Source: Bacteroidota bacterium (GTDB lineage: Bacteria > Bacteroidota > Ignavibacteria > UBA10030 > UBA8401). From it: a stretch of DNA of 8,065 nucleotides. Numbering within the stretch: the first letter of the stretch is position 1; the number at the start of each line of letters is the position of its first letter. Shown here in pieces: positions 1 through 5,892 of the stretch. The stretch spans positions 1 to 8,065 of the forward strand of contig JALNZH010000170.1 of assembly GCA_023229405.1 (NCBI GenBank), read 5' to 3'. The position numbers and the translations under genes are program-made. The notes below the pieces were generated by a model. It saw nothing but the letters and a program-made list of their open reading frames with translations, searched no databases and was not told the DNA's origin.

Positions 1-228
1 TTTGGCAACGTAGGTTCCCATTCCTACCCGGCTAAAGGCAATACCTTCATAGATCATCGTTGCCAACGCTTTTTTCACTGTAATGAGACTGACCCCGTAG
101 TAAGCCGCCAGTTCGGAGTGGGAACCGATCTTTTCACCGACCTTCAGTTTTTTGGAAATAATTTGTGTTTTAATATCATCAACGATTTGACGATACAGGG
201 GGATAGCATTATTCAGTTCAATAGGCAT
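1..228 (-). CDS. GntR-family transcriptional regulator, N-terminal part (cut by window edge)
   Basis: The 76 visible residues are a GntR-type winged helix-turn-helix, which binds DNA as a dimer and usually represses. The opening 'PLYRQIVDDIKTQI' (10-23) is the typical first helix. 'SELAAYYGVSLITVKKAL' (38-55) covers the helix-turn-helix with the recognition helix. 'FSRVGMGTYVA' (65-75) is the beta wing, matching the family's 'G.GT.V' signature. The ATG at 226-228 is the natural start because family members begin only a few residues before 'PLY.QI'. The effector domain lies outside the window, so the subfamily (short YtrA-like, UTRA or periplasmic-binding-protein type) cannot be assigned. The 'VSLITVKKAL' wording reminds me of GntR/LacI-sensor hybrids in FCB bacteria, but that is only an impression. 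A strong promoter and a palindromic operator candidate lie directly upstream, which suggests autoregulation. Confidence 0.9.
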   Translation of the reverse strand, partial: MPIELNNAIPLYRQIVDDIKTQIISKKLKVGEKIGSHSELAAYYGVSLITVKKALATMIYEGIAFSRVGMGTYVAK

Positions 229-241
229 AATATTCTCACTA

Positions 242-265
242 GGTATACCAGGTATTCCAATTGGA
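242..265. promoter_or_regulatory. probable operator next to the GntR gene start of transcription
   Basis: Two near-identical octamers, GGTATACC (242-249, itself a perfect palindrome) and GGTATTCC (251-258), stand one base apart and form an inverted repeat with one mismatch. A second perfect palindrome, TCCAATTGGA (256-265), overlaps the right copy. The block sits between the -10 box and the start codon, over the expected transcription start, where a repressor would block its own synthesis. GntR regulators commonly bind such short dyads next to their own genes. The assignment to this particular regulator is inference. Confidence 0.5.
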
Positions 266-267
266 CA

Positions 268-296
268 AACATAGACTAATTCCATTTCTTTGTCAA
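268..296 (-). promoter_or_regulatory. sigma70-type promoter of the GntR regulator gene
   Basis: Read on the minus strand, a perfect -35 TTGACA (291-296) is followed by a 17-nt spacer and a -10 TATGTT (268-273). Transcription would begin near 261, giving a leader of about 33 nt. The -35 is consensus, the spacing optimal, and the position right for the minus-strand gene at 228. No Bacteroidetes-type TAnnTTTG element is present. This is sequence inspection only. Confidence 0.65.
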
Positions 297-299
297 GAA

Positions 300-686
300 G
301 AATTTTACAAACGATGAGAAAAAATTAGGGGCAATTATGGGATGCCTTCTTATGCGAGGCAGTCTCCGCGTGATGAGGTTGATGACGATATGAATTCATT
401 ACCAGTGACGGAAATTGAGTATTTCATGACGGGGAATAAATAGAGGGAAATGCAACGTGTCCATTCGATGTATGAATAATTGCAAGTCCGATTACCGCCG
501 TTATTTATAATAGATATAGAGACGACATGCTAATGCAACATCATTCTGAAGTTTGTCATGAAACAAACAGCGAAGAGGGATTGTGGGAAACATGTTAACG
601 GTGATACAATTTATTGTGGTGTTGTATTGTGAGGCGGAAGGAATGGAGTTAAAATAAAAAAAACTAATTTTGCACGAAAAAAACAT
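300..686. other. gene-poor intergenic region
   Basis: This AT-rich stretch lies between the GntR promoter and the 3' end of the DUF1801 gene. Frames on both strands are short and not protein-like, apart from one possible remnant described separately (342-476). There is an isolated TATAAT at 506-511 on the plus strand without a -35 at proper spacing. A loose inverted repeat, ATACAA/TTGTAT, occurs at 604-609/622-627. I see no tRNA, no insertion-sequence ends and no direct-repeat array. Confidence 0.5.
342..476 (+). pseudogene. possible small ORF or gene remnant with an in-frame TAG
   Basis: The plus-strand frame from ATG 342 gives 33 residues ('MPSYARQSPRDEVDDDMNS' and then 'LPVTEIEYFMTGNK') before TAG at 441-443. 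The same frame continues with 'REMQRVHSMYE' to TAA at 477-479. The acidic, hydrophilic and then mixed composition reads like protein, and TAG is one change from CAG (Gln), so a decayed gene is possible. AGGGG at 327-331 is a poor Shine-Dalgarno, 10 nt away. I do not recognise the peptide, and chance is a real alternative. Confidence 0.2.
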
Positions 687-714
687 TGATAAAAAATAAA
701 AGTAGATTTTTATC
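677..714 (-). terminator. weak AT-rich terminator candidate after the DUF1801 gene
   Basis: On the minus strand, just past the TAA at 723-725, GATAAAAA (rc of 707-714) can pair with TTTTTATC (rc of 688-695) across an 11-nt loop. A run of seven T follows (677-683). The stem is almost all A-T, so it is weak, but it sits where the recJ-ruvC-ruvA-DUF1801 transcript should end. Confidence 0.35.
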
Positions 715-722
715 GAATGTTG

Positions 723-1115
723 TTACCCTAAAAAAGGAAAAGGTCCCTTCTTCACTTCATTCAAGACTGCTGCTTCTTTGATATATGCTTTAAGCGATCG
801 TTTTTTGATATCAGATAATTTTCGAAATTCAATATGCCGTATCTGTTTCAAGTTACTGCCAGTGAATACTCCGCATTCGTCGGACATGAGGTATCCTTTG
901 GTGAAACCGATATATATCCCATCCTTTGTTTTTAGTGGACTGAGGTAACAGAGGAGACCTTTGCGGGAATAGAATGGGACGGTAAACTTGATCGATTCCT
1001 CCGCATCAGGCAAGATCGTGAGGATGATCGATCTGATTTCTTGCATTAATGCACGAATATGTTTTGGAGCGTGCCGTAGATAATCGTCAACAGTGGAGGA
1101 GCGTTTTGCTGGCAT
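723..1115 (-). CDS. DUF1801 (YdhG/frataxin-like fold) domain protein
   Basis: This is a small cytoplasmic protein of 130 residues, the usual size for the DUF1801 family. Family features are the N-terminal helical part ('VDDYLRHAPKHIRALMQEIRS', about 9-29), then 'PDAEESIKFTVPFYS' (36-50), which matches the conserved 'p.aeE.IkwgmP.f' core strand and helix. A beta segment follows ('GLLCYLSPLK', then 'GIYIGFTKG'), and then a basic C-terminal helix (98-115). The family is structurally related to frataxin-like and iron-chaperone proteins, but its biochemical role is not established, and no catalytic residues can be named. The ATG lies 10 nt after the ruvA stop, so the gene is probably the last in the recJ-ruvC-ruvA transcript. 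No good Shine-Dalgarno is visible, so translation may depend on coupling. The context gives no evidence for a recombination role. Confidence 0.8.
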   Translation of the reverse strand: MPAKRSSTVDDYLRHAPKHIRALMQEIRSIILTILPDAEESIKFTVPFYSRKGLLCYLSPLKTKDGIYIGFTKGYLMSDECGVFTGSNLKQIRHIEFRKLSDIKKRSLKAYIKEAAVLNEVKKGPFPFLG

Positions 1116-1125
1116 AAAAGATGAA

Positions 1126-1728
1126 CTATTTTGACGTATGTTGAAGCGCCCGTTTGATTAATTCTTCAACAGAAATATTTTTTCCATTAATAGCATTCAA
1201 GATATCACGAAGTGAATGTTCTGCTTTTTCGCGTGAAAAACCGAGTGAGATAAGAGCGGTTAACGCTTCCGAACGGACCGATGCCCCAGTGTTCGGCAAG
1301 TCGATAATCTTATCTGATCCATCCATCTTTACTACTTTGTCCTTCAATTCCAGCACCATTCGTTCGGCAGTTTTTTTTCCCACACCGGGAATTGCCGTGA
1401 GAGAAGATATCGCGCCGACAGTGATTGTCCGGGCAAGTTCGTCCGGCCGAATACCGGAGAGGATGGTTTGCGCCATTTTTGGTCCAATGCCGGAAACGCC
1501 AATGAGAAACTTGAACATTTCCCGTTCGTTCTCCGTGATAAATCCGTACAATAATTGCGCGTCTTCACGGACATGGTGATGGGTGAGAATAAGCACTTCA
1601 CCATTAAGTTCTGGCAACTGTTCGTAGGTAGAAAGCGAGATATTCACGGAGTATCCGATACCGACAACATCAACAATGATCTCGGTGGGGGATTTTTTTG
1701 TTAACGTGCCTTTGAGATAAGAGATCAT
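1126..1728 (-). CDS. ruvA: Holliday junction branch migration complex subunit RuvA
   Basis: RuvA binds the four-way Holliday junction as a tetramer (or octamer), loads the RuvB helicase and works with RuvC. All three domains are present in 200 residues, the normal length. The N-terminal OB-fold (1-62) starts 'MISYLKGTL' and includes 'VGYSV'-like 'GIGYSVNIS' and 'HHVREDAQLLYGF'. In it, E55 and D56 match the acidic pin that separates strands in E. coli RuvA. Two helix-hairpin-helix motifs follow, 'LIGVSGIGPKMA' (75-86) and 'IPGVGKKTAERM' (113-124). A flexible linker leads to the C-terminal RuvB-binding domain (about 150-196, 'EALTALISLGFSREKAEHSL'). A Shine-Dalgarno AAGGA lies 5 nt before the ATG. 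The gene follows ruvC by 34 nt. No ruvB lies in the window. Confidence 0.97.
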   Translation of the reverse strand: MISYLKGTLTKKSPTEIIVDVVGIGYSVNISLSTYEQLPELNGEVLILTHHHVREDAQLLYGFITENEREMFKFLIGVSGIGPKMAQTILSGIRPDELARTITVGAISSLTAIPGVGKKTAERMVLELKDKVVKMDGSDKIIDLPNTGASVRSEALTALISLGFSREKAEHSLRDILNAINGKNISVEELIKRALQHTSK

Positions 1729-1762
1729 AAAATTCCTTATTGAGACGCCGTTGTCGATAGTA

Positions 1763-2308
1763 TTATCGTTTATTCTTTAGTATTCGTTCTGGATGGGCGG
1801 CGATAAATGACTTCCAGTCTTTGAATCCTGATCGCGGTGCGCTGATCTTGAACGCGTGACATACTGCCACCGCGAGTGCATCTGTTGAGTCAAAATATTT
1901 TGGAATGGATTTCAGTTTCAACATCGCCATCATCATGTATTGCACCTGCTCTTTTGATGCAGCCCCTTTTCCCGTCACCGCTTTTTTTATTTCACGCGGA
2001 GAGTATTCCGTAACAGGAATTTCATAATTCACGCCAGCAAGGATGGAAACGCCGCGCGCCTGACCGATTTTTAATGCCGATTGTGCATTCTTGGAATAAA
2101 AGGCTGTTTCAATTGCAAATTCATCCGGATGGAATGTATCGATTACCGAACACACTGTCGAATAAATTTTCTTCAGCCGCAGCGGCATGGAAACATCCGC
2201 TCCGTTTTTGATCACACCGACATCGATCAGGGAGAGCGTCGTATCGTTGCGTTCAATTACGCCATAACCGGCGATTAGCGTGCCGGGATCAATGCCGATA
2301 ATGATCAT
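1763..2308 (-). CDS. ruvC: Holliday junction resolvase RuvC
   Basis: RuvC is a dimeric, Mg-dependent endonuclease of the RNase H fold that cuts Holliday junctions at paired symmetric sites. The 181-residue product shows the full catalytic set: D7 in 'IIIGIDPGT', E67 in 'FAIETAFY', and D140 and D143 in 'DSTDALAVA'. Other family marks are 'AQSALKIGQARGV' (75-87) and 'EYSPREIKKAVTGKGAASKEQV' in two parts (101-122), the region that contacts the junction. The ATG at 2306-2308 overlaps the recJ stop in an ATGA arrangement, so translation is probably coupled to recJ. No separate Shine-Dalgarno stands out. The C-terminus extends about 15 residues past the last conserved helix with a basic tail ('ERILKNKR'). 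It is followed by ruvA. Confidence 0.97.
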   Translation of the reverse strand: MIIIGIDPGTLIAGYGVIERNDTTLSLIDVGVIKNGADVSMPLRLKKIYSTVCSVIDTFHPDEFAIETAFYSKNAQSALKIGQARGVSILAGVNYEIPVTEYSPREIKKAVTGKGAASKEQVQYMMMAMLKLKSIPKYFDSTDALAVAVCHAFKISAPRSGFKDWKSFIAAHPERILKNKR

Positions 2309-4011
2309 TTCAAGTCTTTAATTTTTAACTGCGTCAGAGAAACACCCGTAAAGTCGTTTTCGTCGATCGAAAAAACAAGATCAAGTTGTGCTGCACGGGC
2401 TTTCACCGTATCCATCAGTGATCCGAGACCGAATCCGATACAATCGAACGTGACACCGTTCTTTTTAATTTTAAATCGAAGGTGATCTTTCCCAACAATC
2501 CTCGGTGAACCGATCACCTGCACTCCTTTTGCCAGAAATGTGGGACGCATATTCTGGGGACCGAACGGAGCGCATTGTTTTAATATCCTTAGGTACTTTG
2601 GTGTTAGTTCAGCCAAATTGATCTCCGTATCAATATGAATAACCGGGGTCAACAATTCCTCCGTTAACATTCCTTTGACGACGGCATTAAAAGCCTTTCG
2701 GAATTCATCCACGCGGTCCAGGTCGACGCTGAGTCCGGCGGCGTATTTGTGTCCGCCGAATTGAAGTAGTTTATCTTCAACCATTTTAAGGGCTTGGTGG
2801 ATGTTGACTCCGGCGATACTGCGTGCAGAACCTTTTGCCACCCCTTCCAGCGTTGTCAACATCACAGCGGGACGGTAATATTTCTCCACCATTCGTGAGG
2901 CAACGATACCAACCACGCCGGGATGCCATTGTTCCTGATGCATCACGATTGCACCGTCGCCGTTATCTTTAAAATATTGTTCTACAAGATTTTGTGCCTC
3001 GATGAAAACTCCTTCATCGATCTTGCGCCGGTTAAGATTTTCCTGCTCCAGTACACGGGCAAAGGCGATCGATTCCTGATAATCGTCGCTGACCAGCAGT
3101 TCCACTGCTCGTTTGGCATCGCCGAGTCTTCCCACGGCGTTGATGCGTGGTGCCATTGCAAATACAATTTGTCCAGTTGTAATCGCTCCGATTTTTAATC
3201 CTGCACTTTCTAATAGAGCGCGAATACCTGGACGCGTGTTGTTATTAATCCGTTCCAGTCCGAGCCGAACAAAGACTCTATTTTCGTCGACGAGCGGAAC
3301 AATATCCGCAGTTGTTGCCAACGCGACGAAATCAACATATTTTTCAATCTTCTCTTCGTGTCCGAGCGTCCGGGCAATAGCCTGAATAAATTTATATCCA
3401 ACACCGGTTCCACACAAACTCTTGAACGGATATCGGCAATTCGGTTTTAATGCATCGAGTATGGCGATGGCATTCGGCAATTCGTCCGCAGGTTCATGAT
3501 GGTCGCAGATGATGACATCAACCCCAAGCTGTCCGGCATATTCCACCTGGGCGAGGGCAGTGATTCCACAATCGATGGCGATCAACAGAGTGACCCCTTC
3601 TTTTTTAGCGAACTCAACACCGGGTTGCGAAATGCCGTATCCTTCGGTCAGCCGATCGGGGATGTAATACGTAACGTTACAACCGATCTCTTTGAAATAG
3701 AGATAGAGCATGCCGGCACCGTTCGTGCCGTCCACGTCGTAATCACCGTAGACCAGAATCGTTTCGTTGTTCGTCTTTGCCCGGAGCAGCCTGTCGACGG
3801 CAATATACATGCCGTCCATCAGGAATGGATCGTGCAGTTGATCGATGGAAGGGCGGAAGTACTTCTTCGCTTTTTCGAACGTATCAATTCCTCTATTAAT
3901 AAGGACCGAAACGAGCGACGAAGAAATTGTTAATTCGTCAGACAGTTGTTTGACGAGTTCTGTTGGCGGAGCGGGAGCGACCGTCCACCGGAATTCTTTT
4001 TTTGAGGTCAA
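2305..4011 (-). CDS. recJ: single-stranded-DNA-specific 5'-3' exonuclease RecJ
   Basis: RecJ degrades single-stranded DNA 5' to 3' in gap repair and mismatch repair, with two metal ions held by DHH-family motifs. With the start chosen here it has 568 residues (E. coli 577). DHH motifs (this numbering): 'YGDYDVDGTNGAG' (88-100), 'AIDCGI' (145-150), 'ICDHHEP' (168-174), 'ALATTADIVPLVDENR' (230-245) and 'APRINAVGRLGDA' (287-299). The DHHA1 domain carries 'WHPGVVGIVASR' (362-373), 'GSARSIAGVNI' (394-404) and 'QFGGHKYAAGLS' (417-428). A C-terminal OB-like region follows ('FGPQNMRPTF', 'DHLRFKIKK'). I chose TTG 4009-4011 because GGAGA at 4018-4022 lies 6 nt before it and the family starts near 'RW.V.P'. 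A longer frame could begin at TTG 4035, but that has no such site. The gene follows rnpB and overlaps ruvC by 4 nt. Confidence 0.95.
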   Translation of the reverse strand: MTSKKEFRWTVAPAPPTELVKQLSDELTISSSLVSVLINRGIDTFEKAKKYFRPSIDQLHDPFLMDGMYIAVDRLLRAKTNNETILVYGDYDVDGTNGAGMLYLYFKEIGCNVTYYIPDRLTEGYGISQPGVEFAKKEGVTLLIAIDCGITALAQVEYAGQLGVDVIICDHHEPADELPNAIAILDALKPNCRYPFKSLCGTGVGYKFIQAIARTLGHEEKIEKYVDFVALATTADIVPLVDENRVFVRLGLERINNNTRPGIRALLESAGLKIGAITTGQIVFAMAPRINAVGRLGDAKRAVELLVSDDYQESIAFARVLEQENLNRRKIDEGVFIEAQNLVEQYFKDNGDGAIVMHQEQWHPGVVGIVASRMVEKYYRPAVMLTTLEGVAKGSARSIAGVNIHQALKMVEDKLLQFGGHKYAAGLSVDLDRVDEFRKAFNAVVKGMLTEELLTPVIHIDTEINLAELTPKYLRILKQCAPFGPQNMRPTFLAKGVQVIGSPRIVGKDHLRFKIKKNGVTFDCIGFGLGSLMDTVKARAAQLDLVFSIDENDFTGVSLTQLKIKDLK

Positions 4012-4017
4012 TGCAAT

Positions 4018-4022
4018 TCTCC
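4018..4022 (-). promoter_or_regulatory. Shine-Dalgarno that fixes the recJ TTG start
   Basis: On the minus strand GGAGA is followed by 6 nt and TTG (4009-4011). The alternative in-frame TTG at 4033-4035 has no comparable site and falls in an AT-rich hairpin sequence (4032-4045). Confidence 0.6.
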
Positions 4023-4048
4023 AATGCGATAACAATAATAATTGTCAT

Positions 4049-4079
4049 CTTGTGAGAGAATGCATCTTCCATTCTCAAG
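4049..4079 (-). other. hairpin between the 3' end of rnpB and recJ
   Basis: On the minus strand GAGAATG and CATTCTC form a perfect 7-bp stem with a 7-nt loop (4056-4062 with 4070-4076). Outer CTT/AAG pairing (4049-4051 with 4077-4079) is possible around a 4-nt bulge. It begins 2 nt past the rnpB terminal stem. No run of T follows, so it is not a canonical intrinsic terminator. It may be a 3'-end processing or stalling structure separating rnpB from recJ. Confidence 0.35.
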
Positions 4080-4080
4080 T

Positions 4081-4622
4081 GTTGTTCACAGCCAACAAAG
4101 TGCGGGGCTTGCCGATAAGCCGAATTTTGTCTGTTCGTTGATGTAATCGCGGAAGAGGCAATCATTTCTCTTGATCGCGCATTACTGTGCGATTCTAGCG
4201 ACCTACCCGTTTCGTCTCGGTAAAGAATTGAGCGGACATCTCTATTCCCGCGGACGGGAAACGAAACTTACGCGGTCTTGCTCTCAGTGGGGTTTGTCAT
4301 GTCCCGTTTGCACGGGATCCTTTCGGACCGGCAGCATTACTGATGCCGCGGTGCGCTCTTACATTAAGTACGCTTGATTGCGTACCGCACCTTTTCACCT
4401 TTACCCACCGTTGGCGGGTGTATTCGTCAACGGTGGGCAGTATATTCTCTGTGACACTTTCCATATCCCGACGAATCGAGACCCCGGACGTTATCCGGCA
4501 CTGTGTCCATCCCGGTGTGCCTATCGGCGCATCGGGAAAGAGTTCGGACTTTCCTCCATAATTCGTGAATGAATTACAGCGATTGCCTGGCGTACCACGG
4601 CAGCTTGTTGGCTGTGCACAAC
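4081..4622 (-). ncRNA. rnpB: RNase P RNA (M1-like, class A), catalytic RNA for tRNA 5' maturation
   Basis: This is the ribozyme that, with the RnpA protein, removes 5' leaders from pre-tRNAs. On the minus strand the universal 5' core GGAGGAAAGTCCGAACTC (4540-4557) and the 3' core ACAAAATTCGGCTTATCGG (4112-4130) form P4. There CCGAA pairs with TTCGG where E. coli has CCGGG/CCCGG, a compensatory change. P2 is AGGCAATC/GATTGCCT (4581-4588 with 4156-4163) and P3 is 4571-4577/4558-4564. P12 is a perfect 10-bp stem (4428-4437/4404-4413). The class A hallmarks AGGTGAAAAGGTGCGG and GTAAGAGCGCACCGCGG are present, as is the GGGTAGG after P15. The ends are set by an 18-bp complementary pair, 4605-4622 with 4081-4098 (one mismatch), taken as distal P1. 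True ends may lie some bases inside. At about 540 nt it is longer than E. coli's 377 because of extra hairpins. It has no convincing own promoter in the 117 nt after rnhA. Confidence 0.93.
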
Positions 4623-4693
4623 ATCTCGCTGATGAGAATGAATAGATGATGAATTAAAAACTGTGGCGACCGGTTCGAACGAGCGAAAGGTCA

Positions 4694-4718
4694 GCATCAT
4701 CATTGTGATCGTGATGAT
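4694..4718 (-). other. small hairpin after the rnhA stop codon
   Basis: In the 117-nt spacer between rnhA and rnpB, CATCATCA (4694-4701) is complementary to TGATGATG (4711-4718) across a 9-nt loop. No T-run follows on the minus strand, so termination here is doubtful. The rest of the spacer shows no convincing promoter; a TTCGAA-17-TAATTC arrangement exists but is poor. Confidence 0.25.
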
Positions 4719-4739
4719 GAAAAATTCTGTCATAAAAAA

Positions 4740-5153
4740 TTATGGTTTTGAATCGATTGCTTCGTTCGCCAATGCATCCGCTTCCTTATTTAAGGAACGG
4801 GGGACATGACGAATGGAAAATGTGAATGATGCCCCCGCCAATGCCGCTTTCACTTGATTGAATAACACTTTCAATCCTGCATCTTTCACTTTATACTGGC
4901 CGTTCAATTGACGGGCCATCAACTCGCTGTCTGTATGTACAACAAGCTCAGTACAGTTAAAAGTTTCAGAGGAATGCACCAATTCAATACATTCCACTAA
5001 TGCAGTATACTCGGCAACATTGTTCGTTGCTGTGCCGAGATACCGCTTCTTTGTAGAGATAGTTGCTCCGTTTTCGCTTTTGATAACAATTCCAATGGCG
5101 GCGTCGCCGGGATTCCCGCGCGATGCGCCGTCCGTAAACGCGTTCAACTTCAT
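4740..5153 (-). CDS. rnhA: ribonuclease HI, compact (non-E. coli, archaeal/Gram-positive-like) type
   Basis: RNase HI cleaves the RNA strand of RNA-DNA hybrids, removing R-loops and primers. The 137-residue product has the complete metal site: D8 in 'NAFTDGASRGNPG', E48 in 'NNVAEYTAL', D75 in 'VVHTDSELMARQLNGQYKVK' and D126 in 'NKEADALANEA'. 'RHVPRSLNKEADALAN' and the absence of the long basic protrusion of E. coli RNase HI place it with the short, archaeal-like branch. The frame is open 21 codons further upstream (to 5216). I chose the ATG at 5151-5153 because it overlaps the upstream stop as ATGA and because family members begin 3-7 residues before 'TDGA'. The upstream extension is just the zinc-ribbon gene read in another frame. 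Translation is probably coupled to that gene. rnpB follows 117 nt downstream. Confidence 0.94.
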   Translation of the reverse strand: MKLNAFTDGASRGNPGDAAIGIVIKSENGATISTKKRYLGTATNNVAEYTALVECIELVHSSETFNCTELVVHTDSELMARQLNGQYKVKDAGLKVLFNQVKAALAGASFTFSIRHVPRSLNKEADALANEAIDSKP

Positions 5154-5878
5154 TGAACGCTGTTCGTTGCTTGTGCTAGTTCGTCGGAAACGACGATACG
5201 GCCGCAATGCTGACAAAGATAGATCTTATCGTTCCGGCGGATTTCCATAATATGTTGGGGAGGAACTCTGTTGCCACAGCCACTGCAGGAATTTTTCCTA
5301 ATTGTGGCGACCGCTTTTCCTCTACCGGTTCGTATTTTCGCGTAGCGACCGAGTATATCTTTATTCAAACGAGTGACAATTTTTTCCCGTTCGTGATTGT
5401 ATTTTAATTCTTCTTCTTCCGTTTCTTTAGAAACTATGGCAAGTTCATCCGCCTTTTCTTGTAACTGCTCGTTCAGATCTGCAAGCAGCGTTCCAATTTC
5501 TTCGAGCTCATTTTTGGCGATCGACATCTGATTCTCAAAATCCTCGAATTGTTTGGTTAGCGTTTTCACCGATTCTTCCGCAAATTCGATTTCTTTCGTG
5601 ATGGCGTCGTATTCTTTGTTGTTCCGGACCTGATATTGCTGCTCTTTATATTTTTTTAACTTTTCCTCAAAATCTTTGATATCATTATCCGCCTTGTTTC
5701 GAGTTGCGACGAATTCATCAATATACTTCTGTTTAGAAGCAGCTTTTTCGTCCAGTTCGGCAATTTCTGTTTTCAAGTTCTTAACAGTTTCCGGTAGGTC
5801 CCCTTTTAATTCTTCTACATCGTCCAAATGACTGTCAACTTTTTGCAAGAGATATAATAACCGAAGCGTTTGTTCCAA
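5150..5878 (-). CDS. coiled-coil protein with C-terminal C4 zinc ribbon (HP0958/CT398/Rv2229c-like)
   Basis: The product has 242 residues. After a short N-terminal segment ('LRLLYLLQKVDSHLDDVEEL'), a long, very charged coiled-coil hairpin fills about 20-175, rich in E, K, D and Q. A zinc ribbon closes the protein, with C198 and C201 ('CSGCG') and C222 and C225 ('CQHC'), preceded by the basic 'RTGRGKAVATIRKNS'. The layout matches the zf-RING_7/C4-type zinc-ribbon family. Studied relatives are H. pylori HP0958 (binds RpoN and flagellin mRNA) and Chlamydia CT398. A general function across bacteria is not settled, and RNA or protein scaffolding is inference. The start is TTG, fixed by AAGGAG 6 nt upstream. 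The gene follows the nif3-like gene by 14 nt and overlaps rnhA by 4 nt, which indicates one operon. Confidence 0.88.
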   Translation of the reverse strand: MEQTLRLLYLLQKVDSHLDDVEELKGDLPETVKNLKTEIAELDEKAASKQKYIDEFVATRNKADNDIKDFEEKLKKYKEQQYQVRNNKEYDAITKEIEFAEESVKTLTKQFEDFENQMSIAKNELEEIGTLLADLNEQLQEKADELAIVSKETEEEELKYNHEREKIVTRLNKDILGRYAKIRTGRGKAVATIRKNSCSGCGNRVPPQHIMEIRRNDKIYLCQHCGRIVVSDELAQATNSVQ

Positions 5879-5884
5879 TGGATA

Positions 5885-5890
5885 CTCCTT
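5885..5890 (-). promoter_or_regulatory. strong Shine-Dalgarno for the zinc-ribbon protein TTG start
   Basis: A full AAGGAG on the minus strand is spaced 6 nt from TTG 5876-5878 and lies in the 14-nt gap after the nif3-like stop. It decides the start, since no ATG or GTG lies nearby in the frame. Confidence 0.8.
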
Positions 5891-5892
5891 AC

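Noticed and set aside
474..598. Plus-strand frame ending 'MLMQHHSEVCHETNSEEG...' with TATAAT upstream at 506-511
   Set aside because: Only 23 codons from its ATG, with no -35 at proper spacing from TATAAT and no Shine-Dalgarno. It is compatible with chance.
501..686. Minus-strand frame of 61 codons in the GntR/DUF1801 spacer
   Set aside because: Low-complexity start rich in F, S and C, no Shine-Dalgarno, AT-rich spacer, and no recognisable motif. It also overlaps the candidate terminator region of the DUF1801 gene.
1154..1579. Long plus-strand frame (141 codons) opposite ruvA
   Set aside because: It is a shadow of a well-conserved ruvA with all motifs. The plus frame has no promoter, no ribosome site and no family features.
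3496..3933. Long plus-strand frame (145 codons) opposite recJ
   Set aside because: It is an antisense shadow of the RecJ DHH domain, and its composition follows from the recJ codons.
4171..4572. Plus-strand frames of 64-72 codons across this region
   Set aside because: They lie inside RNase P RNA on the opposite strand, where conserved RNA structure explains the sequence. Their peptides look random.
4660..4690. GGTTCGAACGAGCGAAAGG, resembling a tRNA T-arm
   Set aside because: No acceptor, D or anticodon arms can be built around it on either strand.
4521..4733. Minus-strand frame of 70 codons between rnhA and the rnpB core
   Set aside because: It overlaps the conserved 5' core, P2, P3 and distal P1 of RNase P RNA. 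It has no start signal and no protein motif.
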